A DNA stretch of 64,000 bases from Blastomyces gilchristii SLH14081 (lineage: Eukaryota; Ascomycota; Eurotiomycetes; Onygenales; Ajellomycetaceae), in contig NW_003101676.1 in assembly GCF_000003855.2 (NCBI RefSeq), forward strand, positions 1,300,720 through 1,364,719, in the 5' to 3' direction. Below are positions 46,362 through 57,378 of this stretch, one piece after another. Position 1 is the first letter of the stretch, and every line of letters begins with the position of its first letter. The notes under the pieces are model-generated. The model did no database searches and was not told where the DNA came from. It saw only the letters and a program-made list of their open reading frames with translations. Both the position numbers and the translations under genes were made by a program.

Positions 46362-46488
46362 AGCTTCTATTTATTGAAATACTGTTCATCTCAATAATAT
46401 AATCTAAGAAATCAATCTTCTGTATATAGAATGAGCATTTTTCAGCATTTGTATAGAGTTAATACTGTCTCAAGTGACTTAACACTTC

Positions 46489-46680
46489 TTAAATATGAGT
46501 ATCATATTCTTTCTTCATTTTTGAGAAGATTAGAATGTCATTCAGATATACTATGTAGAAAACATTAACAAGACTCTGCAGTGTTTTATTTATATAGATC
46601 TGAAAGATGACTGAAGTGTTATAAAGATTAAAAGATAAAACAAGATATTCAAAATTGCTATACTTAATATAAAAAGTCAT
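46489..46680 (-). pseudogene. Reverse transcriptase fragment of 8.2-kb Gypsy
   Basis: The frame reads FEYLVLSFNLYNTSVIFQIY, then FYIVYLNDILIFSKMKKEYD. It matches FGLxNAPATFQ and VYLDDILIFSK. The first catalytic Asp of the YLDD box is Asn. Confidence 0.82.
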
Positions 46681-47760
46681 TTTTCAAATGTTATCTTCAT
46701 TAACTCTAATTCTATGATAGATATTCTATATATCAATCTTTATAAACATCTTTGCTTCAGATAATCAATTAATCATCTTATTAATTAATAATAATGAATA
46801 GTGATTCTTAACTGTCATCTTATTAAGACCTCTGTAGTCTATGTATAGATATAGTCTATTATCTTTCTTAGATATAAAGAGTATAGACATCTCTGTTAAA
46901 CTCTTTAATAAGTATATTCAGTTCTTTGATTGCACTTCTTCAAGATATTTGCACAGAACATTTAATTTCTTTACAGACAAGTTATAAAGAGATCTGTATA
47001 GTACTGTTATACTATCTTCAAGACAAATCTTATATTATATCTTGATATCAGAAAACTTCACTGCTTTTCTTTTTAAAAAGACATTTTTATAATCTGTAAA
47101 GAGATATTATATTTATCTGTCTTTAATAATAGATACTGCTGTTAATCTTGTAGTGAGAGTGATGACTTCTTTATCTATTCTTAAGTCTCAGTTATCTGCT
47201 ATACAGTATATTAACTCTATCTTTTTCTCAAGATTCTTTCAATGAAACTCTTCAGATTTCTCTATTACTGTCTCTTCATTAGTGAGATGATACTATCATA
47301 TCTAAGTAACTCAGTCAATGAGAGAATTATTTTCTCTCAATTATAAGAGATCTAGAATGATATTCTCATCTATAATATTAACTATATAAAGAAGCAGACT
47401 ACTTTTCTTAGAGATTTCTTCTGAATCTGTAATCACACACTTTGCTTGAATTATATTAAAACAGTGATACTTTATTTCATCAGTAAATTTTATATAGTCT
47501 GACAGATCTATCTTCTTTCAGCTCTTTATCAAAGAAAAGAAATAGAATATGAAGTTAATATTCACTCTGAAGTTAAGTAGACATCTCACTGATATCTTCT
47601 CATTCAGAGTATATATTATGATTGTAATATGAACTTAAAGATGTGAGAATTATTAATTCTTTATTTCTTTCTCTTCTTTATCTTCTATGAATATATTTGC
47701 TAGAAGAGAAGTTAACTTTGAAAAGATATCTTCTTAGTTTCTTCTCTTCTTCAGCTTCTT

Positions 47761-47802
47761 ATAATCACTGATATAATGATTATCAGCTCTGTAGTTAAAA
47801 CA
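47761..47802 (-). pseudogene. Gag zinc knuckle with two Cys-to-Tyr changes
   Basis: The minus strand reads CFNYRADNHYISDY. This fits C-x2-C-x4-H-x4-C with the second and third Cys replaced by Tyr (TGC/TGT to TAC/TAT), as G-to-A mutation gives. The zinc site would be dead. Confidence 0.6.
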
Positions 47803-48738
47803 GAGATTTTTATCAAATCTTTTTTAATATTTCTTTACAGTGAGTGAAGAATTAGAATATTTAAAATTCTTCTTTACTTTCTCTATACTAAAGTTATTAC
47901 AGTGCTGTTTAGATTCTATTATTAATTACTTAGAAGAGATCTTATTAATCTTTTTCTCAGAGAATTAATTATTTAAATAGATCTGAGAAGTCAGATTGAC
48001 AAACTCAGTGTAATTAATTAATAAACTCTAATACTGTGATATTATTATTTATATCTTATAAGTCAGCTTTGTAAGATAAAGCTGTATCTTTAATTGATTT
48101 AAATTATCAGTTAATTTCTCTCAATATTCTTCAAATCTTGCATTGAAATCAGAAGAATTCTCATTATTTTATTAATATAATAAGTTAAACTGCTATACTG
48201 CTGTGAAGCTGTAGTTACAGTGATTTTTAATTTAATTCAGTAGAAAGTTCTTGAATTCTTTCTAAGTTATTATAGTATCAGTACACTCAAGCTCTCTCTT
48301 CTTAATAACTTAAGTAGTCACAGAGATGTCTTTAAGAAGGTTGACAGTGTATATTACTTATATCTTATAAGTATTATACTGACTCAGATTAAGGCAGAAT
48401 TTTCATTTAAGAGTATGAGTAAAGCTGTGAAATTTAAACAATGTATTTCTCTTATATCTCAGAGAATCTCTGATCTTAATCTCTCTATCTTTATAATAGA
48501 TGTAGATGTGTAGAGACTGTGATAATAGTAGAGTAGTTGAAGAACTTATATCAAAGTATATAGTGAGTTCAGAAATCTCAGATTTCTATCAGAGTAGAGA
48601 TGTACACACTCTAAAGAATAATATAGAGTTTCTCTTAGAGAGTGAAATTAAGTCAGTCTCAGTATAGATGTATAAAGTCATATCAGTCTGTTAGAGCTTG
48701 ACTGATTCAAACTTATAATCAGATTAAATAATTCAAAT

Positions 48739-49272
48739 TATAATATAACAGAACTGAAGCAGTGACTAGTCAGTAGTGTTATATAGAAGTAGTTATTTAA
48801 GAAGCTATATAAGTAAGCTTAACTATCTTGCTTAAATAGTAAGCTTGTAGACTACAGAGTTATTACAAGAATATCACAGATATGATACTTAGTATACTAA
48901 GAAGATTGTATAAGAAACATAGTAACTCTTGTATATATTTCAGTAGAAGAAAAATGAATCACTGACTTCTTTGATGAGAAGTCAGCATCTAGCTATTTTA
49001 TATAGATTATAAGCTGATACTCTTCTTTCATTTCAATGAGTGAGAATAATCAGAGTGATATCTCAGTGATGTCTCACTATTAAGAAAGAGTAATCTGCTG
49101 ATCTTATATAGAAGTAAGATTCTTATATTTATTAATCAGATCTTTCTATAATATATCTAAATAATGTCATAGAGTGGTTGAAAACCAGTTCAAATGAGAT
49201 GAAATCATCTGCATGGAAGTGATGAGCCGTGTGAAACCGCAGCAGGGCCTTGACGCGGCCAGAGGCGTGACA
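48739..49272 (-). repeat. 5' LTR of the 8.2-kb Gypsy element
   Basis: This is the 534-bp partner of 41090-41623. Its inner part is AT-rich, but the last 90 bp (49185-49272) keep ordinary GC (gagccgtgtgaaaccgcagc; ttgacgcggccag). Confidence 0.9.
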
Positions 49273-49277
49273 AATAT

Positions 49278-51700
49278 CGGGAAATTCAATGTTATAAGTG
49301 AGATGATTACAGAAGAGTCTTTTTATATTTCTTTTCTGTCAGATAAGCTTCAATGTGATCAGTGAATTACTTAATCACACTGAATAAGATCTTCAGAGTT
49401 GTTAATATGTTCTTAATAATGCTTAATATACTTCTCTTTGATCAGGAATCAGACATTGCATTTAAAACACAGCTTAGCAAACCTGCAGAGACTCTGTCTC
49501 TTGTGATATAAGTAATAATAATTATATAGATATTATCACATCTGATGAGAATGTTTTCTATATAAAAGAATTGAATTAGTCTTGATATAAATACTGCTGA
49601 GATTAAATTCACTCATCTATTCATCTCTTTATCATATATACATTTTTCATTAACAGGCTGTAAACTGAAGTGATATATAATATGAGTGTTTTATTTACAA
49701 AGTACTTTCATTGTATGAAGTATCTTCTGATCTTTCAGACTTTATAATTTCACTTTCATAAGTAGTATCTGAGTCAAGGCATTACATTCTGATATAACTC
49801 ATTATATATAGCTGAAAAATATTTATTCAATCATATTTAATTCAATGATCAGCTCAGTCTCAGACTTTTAACTTTGAGAATTCTGAAACTTCTGCAATAT
49901 CTTCTTATAAAGCTTATTCTTTTTATAACAGAGTCTACAGTGTTTTCTGAAAAGAACTTTATATTACTCAGTATCTTCAGTCTTCTTAATTTATAAAGTA
50001 CATTTATTAATCTCTTTATCAAGCTGAATCATATTGTGTTATACTTGAAATTTGACTTCTTTCTTGAATGATAGTGAATATCACAGACCTGATTTTCTAT
50101 AAATCATTATTAACTGACAGTTATTAATATGCTTACTACAGTGATTAATATGCAGAAATATAGTCAGTTCATTAATCTCACTTAGAGAGTGTGTGTAGTG
50201 TCTTTTAAATATATCTTAGAAAATCTGTTCTGTGAATTTCATTTATATAGTTTCAGAGTAGTGATTGTCTATATAATACTATCAGTCAAGACTCATAGCT
50301 TGTGTTATTTTTAATGAATTTATTATCAGCTTTTATAAGAGCTCATCTTCTGCAATCACAGACAGTTAAATTTTTAGTATAATTACTTCAATAATTAAGA
50401 ACTGTAAAGAATTTACTGAACAAATCAGTATATCTTGACTTATCAGTTAAGTTCTGAATACATAGCTTAATAAACAGCTGAAAGACTGATATATCTGTCA
50501 CAGCATCTGTAAAATGAATCTGATAAACATCTTCAGTGTTTATTACATCTGTTCTGTTAAAATGCTTTATATCATTCATCAGTTCATTCACTGACTAATA
50601 GTCACAGAAGGTGTTATTCTCAGATAGTATAAGTAAAAAGTAAATGAGAAGATTGAATATAAGCAGTAATCTTTCTCTATAGATCTCATAGAAAGTATGA
50701 AGAGAAAGTTATCACTTTTTTCTAAAGTAATAATCTTTGATATATTCTCTTTAATATATAAGTATAAGTATTACAATACTGTTAACTCTTTCAATAATCA
50801 GAATAAAATACTGTTAATTTATTAGTCTTTATTAGAAGTAACTATTTAGAGTATCACTGATCTTATAACAAGCTACAAGTATTTTTACAGTTATATTCTC
50901 ACTATTTAAATCAGTGTCAGATTGTTCTTTGCAAGTTCTAGCTTATCTTACTGTTAATTTATAAACTTCTCTCATTCTTACTGATATATAATAGTACATA
51001 AGAATTGCAGCAGCTTCAGCAACTCTACTTCAGTCTCTTGATTTTTCTCAATACTCATGATAATTCTTACACTACAATTGTATTAGAATAATATCAATTT
51101 CATTGAGTGAAATACTATTCTTATTCATCTCATTAACTTATAAACTGAGCCTTTACTGAAGCAGTTCATGAATGAACTAGAATAGTATATCAGAAAAATT
51201 ATTATCAGAATAGTTTGAGACTATATTCAGATCTCACACATTGTAATAGTTATAGTTTTTGAGAAGATATATTTCTATTTATACTGTTATACTGTCTGAA
51301 AATCCCTGTGTTATTTATCTACTGTATTAAGAATAGATTTATTGAATATTCAATCTTTAATATCTCTTATCATGAACTTTAGAAAGACCTTGAAGCTTTG
51401 TATATCAGACAGTGAGATAACTTAGAAATATTACTCACAGAACCTATATTCTCTCTGTAAGTAAAATATAGACAGGTATAAAGTCACTTTATAAGAGACA
51501 CATCTGTTATAGACAGTAAGTGTCTTTTTATATTTTTATTCTGAGCTGTTAACAACAGCTCTTATAATTTTCTCATTATTATATTCATCAATATCAATGA
51601 AAATATTATTGAATGTATCAAGAGATTATTTTATCTTGAATAAGATATCTTGAATGAATGGAAAAAATCACACAACACTCAATTGACATTATAATGATAA
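49278..51700 (-). pseudogene. Decayed DUF3435/Crypton-like tyrosine recombinase gene (tentative)
   Basis: A 67-codon open piece (50591-50388) reads NELMNDIKHFNRTDVINTED, then VYQIHFTDAVTDISVFQLFI and LFSKFFTVLNY. In the same frame, after one stop, it continues YTKNLTVCDCRR-stop-ALIKAD (CRR at 50346-50354). This order (SV-EL helix, Y-I-strand with PVF-like word, FS-FF-L, AGYT-N-TV-D-RRE) is what fungal DUF3435/FluG-domain proteins show around the first catalytic Arg of the tyrosine-recombinase fold. That is remembered family knowledge, not a search. Earlier broken text (FKVFLKFMIRDIKD near 51360) would fit the N-terminal SAM-like part. Many TGA/TAA stops sit at former Trp, Arg or Gln positions. 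The gene seems to continue at 41084-40744. Confidence 0.42.
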
Positions 51701-51786
51701 TCATCTATTTTATAACTATTCTATCTGTGTTCAGCACAAATTTTCATTAATCATTTGAAAACTATTTCACAGTGTGTTTATCTCTT

Positions 51787-51840
51787 GCACCTGCACAGAC
51801 TGTGGTGCAGATGATATTCCAGGAGGTCACTGGAATATCA
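51787..51840. repeat. Two adjacent stem-loops at island edge
   Basis: Arms tgcacc/ggtgca (about 51786-51809) are followed by an 11-bp perfect inverted repeat (51812-51822 tgatattccag; 51830-51840 ctggaatatca), then tcacgtga. This lies exactly at the change from AT-rich island to ordinary GC. Confidence 0.75.
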
Positions 51841-51982
51841 CGTGAACATCACCCGAATAGAGCGGCCGGACATGCTAGCTTGATCTAACCACCGTGGGTG
51901 AGCAAGGCCATAGTCCGGCTGTTGTATGTTTTTTTTTAACCAACTTTTTGCACCCCCCAAACCCAACCCACCCGAGCTCTCC

Positions 51983-54264
51983 TCATACTATTACCTCCAA
52001 CACCAGCCTCCCAACCCCCTCATTCCTAATCTCAGCCCTCTCCTTCACAGAAAAACCATCATCATCATCATCATCACTAACCCTGCCCTTACTGCGCCCG
52101 ACATCCCGCATTACATTCAAAAACTCGTCAACCCCACCCCCAACGCCGAAATATACCTCCTTGGCGGCAATTAGAGCTTTGGAATTGTATTTAGGTAGCG
52201 GAGTCTTATTCGTAACTCCAGCGGACCCTGCTGCAGGGTCAAGGGGAAGAGCAGATGTAGATGTACCTGTGAATGTGACGCCGAACCGGCCACCGCGTCG
52301 GAGGAGCGCCAGTAATGTTTCTGAAAAGGGGAGTAGGGAGGTAGGGGAGTAGATTGTTTCGCTAGCGAGGACGAGGAGATTTGTTCGCCTTGGTTGCGAT
52401 GATGGTGATGATGAGGGCGATGAGGGCGATGACTGCAAACGGTTCGGTAAAGCTAAGTCGACAAAGGCAGGTGACCAGGCGCCTGATATGAATGATAAAC
52501 AAATTCCGCGGGCGTGTAGGTCTTCACGGAACGCAGAGAGGAGAGCTGGCTCGATGTCTAGGTCAGGTTGTTCGTCATCGTCCGCACGACCACCATCCCA
52601 CCGATTGCGATTAAGGTTATGTTCGGCATCGGTTCCGTGATCGATGTTAGGATGGATATTCCCCTCCGGTTGTTGTTGTTGTCGTTGTCGTTGTTGCGAG
52701 TGGTCGAGATGATGGCGGCGGCAAGTTTGCCATGTAAGGAGTATATTCGGCACGGTGACTAGTCGTAGCACGGCAGCATTGTAATCCGCAAACACGAAAC
52801 GGATTATCCTCCGAGGCAGGCTCCGTGGGACAGGTCGTGAAAGGAGATGATGTAAAATCGCAAGGGACGGTATGGCAGTTCCTGCTCCGAGCTATTATCG
52901 CAGGATCCGTATCCGCCACCGGGATATTCCATGCGTCAGAGCAAGACACCCAATACTTAAAATATATATATATATATATATCTATATAACTTGTTGGGCT
53001 AGGTTGAGGTTGAGTTGAGTTAAAAGAGGATTTAGCCTTCTCACCTCTATGATATCAATATCTTCACTCCCCCCCTCCGCCGTATCCGATAGGAGGGAAG
53101 GTATTTCCTCAGCGGCCACCAACTTAGCCAGATCAATAGCACACTCCCACGTCTTCAAGCCGCCTTCGTAAACAGTCGGTTTTAGATCACCCTTTTCCAG
53201 GCCAGATATCAACTCTGCATTTTCGTTGGTATCTGCATCATCTTCTGCCATCAACTGGGCGCGAATGTCAAAGACTTCGCGCCGAGGGATAGTGAGGCTT
53301 GGACCCTCGGATGATGGTGACTGGGGATTTATTGGGAGCATGTTGTATGATATTTGGGACGGGAGTGTGGAAAGCTATTTGTAGGTGAGCTCAAATTAGC
53401 ATCATGTATATTTTTTTTAGCTCTAGAATCAATCAGTTAGAGGAAATATATTCCGTAAATCTTGATCGAAAGGGTCGCATTCTAGCATTTCGCCTTCGCC
53501 GATCTGGCAATCGTCGCTCAAATCAAATCACCACCTGATTCCAAGTCAAGAGGGACGGAGGATATATAGCAGAATTCGAATGCTAAAAGGGACCCCCGTT
53601 GCGATAAAACAGCAACAATATTTTGAGGAAGCGAAACCAAAAGAGGGACATCCCATCACGAAATCCATCTTCCAGCATAAGAAAAAGCCGAATATGCTTC
53701 CAATCATATGCATTCAGAGCTCCAGAAGTAGAGCTGACATGCACAGCTCACCCCATGCAGCAGGGCATCCAGCGAGCACCAAATGGCGACCATAAACATT
53801 GATATTCCCAACCATGCGATTTAAACTCGCTCCACCAATCAATTCCCATGAACCGGGGGGGGGGGGGTATACAAGCCAGCAGAGCCTCGGGGCATTAGAA
53901 CTTCCCAAGACACTCTCCCCTTTAGGGAGTGTGAAAGAAACTCCAGCGTACCAACACGGCCAAAACAAAAGTACAAAGCACAGAAACATGCACAAATCTT
54001 GAAGGGAGATAAGATAAAGTAGAAAATAAAAAATATATAAAAAATATAAAAAAATATAAAACATACCATCTCATCAAGATCGCAATAGCTCGCCTCAACC
54101 AGGACGCTTTCTTCCCCCTCCGCCCCCTCTCCTCCAGTTTTCGTCCCCGCTATGTCCAGCTGGCGAATACCAGCATCGATGCCAGTATCATCAGGACCTT
54201 GATCATTCTCCGCATCCTGGTCGTCAATGTCGTCCCCTCCAAAGCCAAATGTGAAAGTGGACAT
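51983..54264 (-). CDS. hpm1: Hpm1-like protein-histidine N-methyltransferase, 478 aa
   Basis: Exons run 54264-54067, 53374-53045 and 52891-51983. The introns are 692 nt (GTATGT...ACAAATAG) and 153 nt (GTGAGA...GATAATAG), both phase 0. The joined protein starts MSTFTFGFGGDDIDD and continues CDLDEM-LSTLPSQISYN, SLTIPRREVFDIRAQLMAED and YEGGLKTWECAIDLAK, with the SAM-binding motif ELGAGTAIPSLAIL at about 176. FADYNAAVLRLVTVPN, a Gln/Asn/Asp-rich insert, SFISGAWSP, LVLASETIYSP and KVYFGVGGGVDEF-like KEVYFGVGGGVDEFLNV follow. This is the seven-beta-strand methyltransferase family of yeast Hpm1, which methylates a histidine of ribosomal protein Rpl3. It is longer than the yeast protein, mainly because of the insert. 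The start at MSTF matches family N-termini; a frame upstream is taken as 5' UTR. Confidence 0.85.
52962..52980. repeat. (AT)n microsatellite in intron 2 of the Hpm1-like gene
   Basis: This dinucleotide run of about 19 bp lies within the 153-nt intron. Confidence 0.9.
53855..53867. repeat. G13 homopolymer in intron 1 of the Hpm1-like gene
   Basis: Thirteen consecutive G on the plus strand (C on the coding strand) lie within the unusually long first intron. The length may be an assembly estimate. Confidence 0.9.
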
Positions 54265-55376
54265 TTGGAGAGACGCGTTCCCTAGATCTTTGTGTCTCGT
54301 TTTGTTCAGAGAAAACGGACGTTTCTGGATATTCGCGCTCTCAATTTCACCGGATATATTTATTTCTAGGTGTTGTTGGAGCAGGTCCAAAAATGGCCTT
54401 AATTATGTGTGATAAAAAAAAAGGGGGGGTGGTATTTTTTGAATTAATAAAACTAAAGGAAATTCAAAGAAATTCACAATGAGAGCTCAGGAAGTCTGAA
54501 TAATATGATCCAGCTATACAAAATCCGTATCTTAACATACATACCATACGCGGTCATAATAATTATTAATGTTCAAATATCGCGGCGGGGGAAAATTTTC
54601 CCTTTTCTAACTAGTTAAGTTAGTTACCGAACACGCACATCTTGGCTTGGAGCCACGCCGGCGGAAACCACGAGCTCTTTTACCTCTCTCTGTAAGCGGA
54701 CGGGGCTGGATGTTTGTTTAGTTGGGCGGAGAGAACAAGAGAAGACAAGTATCAGGTAAAAAATTCATTGAGTCAGCCCTCTACTACTTCAGAAGTTCGT
54801 ACTGACCGAGCACCATGGCTACATTTTACATTTGTCTATCCAGGCGGCAGGAGGACTGAGGGCGATATGTGCTCCGTGATGAAGTGCTGACCAAGGGTGA
54901 AAAGTATGGCTAAGCAATTAAGAGAGTGAGTGCAACTCATTATTATTGATATAAATAAGAAGAGCTCAGCTCAGGGGACAGGAAAATTCCAAGATCCAAG
55001 ATATCTCCGAAGAAGAGGCACTAAATTATTACGCCATTTCTGCCCAGTAATTCCATGTTTTGATAACAACCACTATCTCTATGAAAAGCTCCGATTTAGC
55101 TATGTTATAAACTCACCAGCTCATTTTACTTATTTAAATTGCCTACCGGTTTGTGATATTTCATGCTTCTAACATGTTAATAAAAAATGATAATTGCGAG
55201 GGAAATAATAAGAATATAAAATATACGCTTTCATCTGGTTACTGCCTCTATTTTTTTCTAAAGGAAGGAAAAGGATATGGGAAACTTCCCAGATGTCAGA
55301 ATTAGATAGAAAGTATGTTGACCAAAAAAATATGTTGATGGGTGGTAGATGGTCCCTATATTTATTCTCTCTCTCT

Positions 55377-55407
<31 letters not shown>

Positions 55408-55780
55408 TTTTTTTCTTTTTTTTCCCCCTCAACCAACAAAACCAGACCTCCGGTAAAAGTTCAAACGAGAAAATAATCATCCCGTATATAAAAACGTGGA
55501 TAACAAAGACAAGAAAAGATTCTATAAGCATGACTGAAAAATCTGAGAGTTGAAAAAAAAAGGGGGCATTTCTTCATAACTCAGCCTAACAGCAGAGCCA
55601 GCCATAGAAGGCACCACAACCACACCACACAGTATGAAAAGGATTAGCAGAAAAAAAAAAGGGAAAAGAAAAAGAAAAAAAAAAAAAAAAAAAAAAAAAC
55701 AACATCATCAGAAAAACGAAAAGTACAAAAGGAAAGAAAAACGAAAAGTACAAAAGGAAAAAAAAAAAAACCAGGACCGC
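54265..55780. other. Intergenic, low-complexity tracts
   Basis: It lies between the start of the Hpm1-like gene and the stop of the cystathionine gamma-lyase gene. It contains T27 (55388-55414) after a CT-rich run and A25 (55675-55699) in an A/G-rich stretch. A Lys-rich frame over the latter is compositional. The 80-codon plus frame at 54930-55172 has no recognisable domain. Confidence 0.65.
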
Positions 55781-56981
55781 TCACGCCCGTCCATTCGCCG
55801 CGGCCCCATTCCCATTAATCTTCGGCCCAACAACAGCCTTCTCAAGCGCCTGCATCACATCCGCCAACAAATCCGCACTATCCTCAATCCCACAGCTAAC
55901 CCGCACAAGATCATCAAACACCCCCGCCGCCTCCCTCTGTTCCTTCGGGATGCCCGCATGCGTCATGCCGCCGGGCACCTCGACAAGCGACTCCACACCA
56001 CCCAAGCTCTCCGCCAGCACAAACACCTTGGTCTCCTGGCAGAAGCGCTCAGCGGCCGCCACGCCGCCCTTGATGCGGAAGCTGAGCATACCGCCGCCCA
56101 TACCGTCGCGGTGCTGCTTGAGGGCGATCTCGCGGTGCGGGTGCGACTTGATGCCTGGGTAGTTGACGGCGATGACGTGCGGGGAGGCTTCGAGGGCGGT
56201 GGCGATAATGGTGGCGTTTTTGGAGGCTTCGCGGGCGCGCAGGTGAAGGGTTTTCAGGCCGCGGTGGGCGAGCCAGCAGTCGAAGGGGGAGGGCACGGCA
56301 CCGATGGCGTTTTGGAGGAATGAGAGGCGTTCGTGGAGTTGGGTGGAGTTGAAGGCGGCTACGCCCATGAGCACGTCCTGGGGTGGGGTGTTAGCGATTG
56401 TTTTATTTTATTTATTTTTTTCCCCCCGGAACGAGAGGACTGATAAAGTAAAATTTTCAAAGGTATTTCTACTTACAGAGTGGCCATTGATGTATTTGGT
56501 GACTGAGTGGATGACGATATCCGCACCGTGGTCGAGAGGGTTCTGGATATAGGGGCTGAGGAAGGTATTGTCGACAACAACCATGATACCGTGCTGGTGG
56601 GCAACGCTGGCTACTTTTCTGATATCGACGAGGCCGAGGGTAGGGTTCGAGGGGCTTTCGATCCAGATCAGCTTGGTGTCATTGGGGCGGATCAGCTCTG
56701 CGATGTCGATTTCGATGCTGGGGGAGAATGTAACATGCACCCCGTGGGCTGCAGCGACCTTGGTGAAGTATCGGTGGGTTCCACCGTATACATCAGAGAC
56801 TGATATGACGTGGGATCCAGCCGCGAGGGATTGGAGGATGACGGCTGTAGTTGCAGAGCCAGACGAGAAGGCCAATGTATATCGGGCGTGCTCGAGGGCT
56901 GCTACGGCTTCCTCGAAGTGATCTCTATTTTTTACCAGCGGGGAGGGGAATTGTCAGCGCGCTCGCTTGAAGCAATGGAGT

Positions 56982-57017
<36 letters not shown>

Positions 57018-57378
57018 GGAAATTGGGGGCAAACCAGAGGTTGTACGGACCTGTTTGGGTTTGCGCTTCTTGTGTACTCGTATTGTCCCATGGGCTTTCC
57101 GACGCCAACTTGGGCAAATGTCGTAGAAAGGGAGATCTGGGAGTGAAGTGAAGCCGTTAGTTTCACAGCCTGGCCTATGAAGACAGTAGTAGAGGGGGGG
57201 GGGGGGGAAACTTGTCTCTTACTGGAGCAATCACAGCGCCAGTTGTAGGGTCTACATGCGCACCGGCATGCACAGCCAATGTGCCGAATTGATGAACGGG
57301 GGAGGGAGCCCGTGGAGGGGTTTCAATGGGAGCTTCATCGCGCTCGGAAATTGTGCTTGATTTGATACCGCTCGTCAT
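55781..57378 (-). CDS. cys3: Cystathionine gamma-lyase, 428 aa, four exons
   Basis: Exons run 57378-57223, 57136-57051, 56924-56477 and 56377-55781 (introns of 86, 126 and 99 nt). The donors are GTAAGA, GTCCGT and GTAAGT. The protein is a PLP-dependent Cys/Met-metabolism enzyme that cleaves cystathionine to cysteine, 2-oxobutyrate and ammonia in reverse transsulfuration (cytosol). Motifs: FGTLAVHAGAHVDPTTGAV, then ISLSTTFAQ, YEYTRSANPNRDHFE, FSSGSATTAVIL, DVYGGTHRYF, IWIESPSNPTL, VVDNTF and SVTKYINGHSDVLMG. The PLP lysine is about K224. The C-terminal domain has SPFDCWLAHRGLKTLHLR, FVLAESLGGVESL and VRVSCGIED. Cystathionine gamma-synthase/beta-lyase relatives exist, but the pattern fits the lyase. 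The start is the ATG in MTSGIKSS; upstream only GTG is open. Confidence 0.94.

Larger units (their letters stand above)
41090..49272 (-). mobile_element. Complete but degraded Ty3/Gypsy element with 534-bp LTRs
   Basis: LTRs of exactly 534 bp lie at 41090-41623 and 48739-49272. The 5-bp target-site duplication aatat lies at 41085-41089 and 49273-49277. Reading on the minus strand, a gag zinc knuckle lies at 47761-47802, RT at 46489-46680, RNase H at about 45250-45700 and integrase-like remnants at about 43850-44750. A purine tract precedes the 3' LTR at 41624-41636. A SINE sits in the RT/RNase H part (45989-46361). The LTRs share no obvious sequence with the other Gypsy families of the window. 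Stops are frequent. Confidence 0.9.

Noticed and set aside
40744..51800. A Starship-type giant mobile element
   Set aside because: Only a short decayed recombinase-like region is present, with no cargo genes and no identifiable long boundaries. The block without the Gypsy is about 2.9 kb, closer to Crypton size.
51894..52352. 152-codon plus frame and other frames opposite the Hpm1-like gene
   Set aside because: They are antisense to conserved methyltransferase exons and are explained by GC-rich codon use.
55388..55423. Long T tract as a pol III terminator or poly(A) tail of a retrocopy
   Set aside because: No pol III boxes or duplicated flanks were found next to it; a homopolymer in low-complexity intergenic DNA is sufficient.
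55634..56323. 229-codon plus frame, Lys-rich then Arg-rich
   Set aside because: It starts in an A-rich tract and runs antisense through the last exon of cystathionine gamma-lyase.
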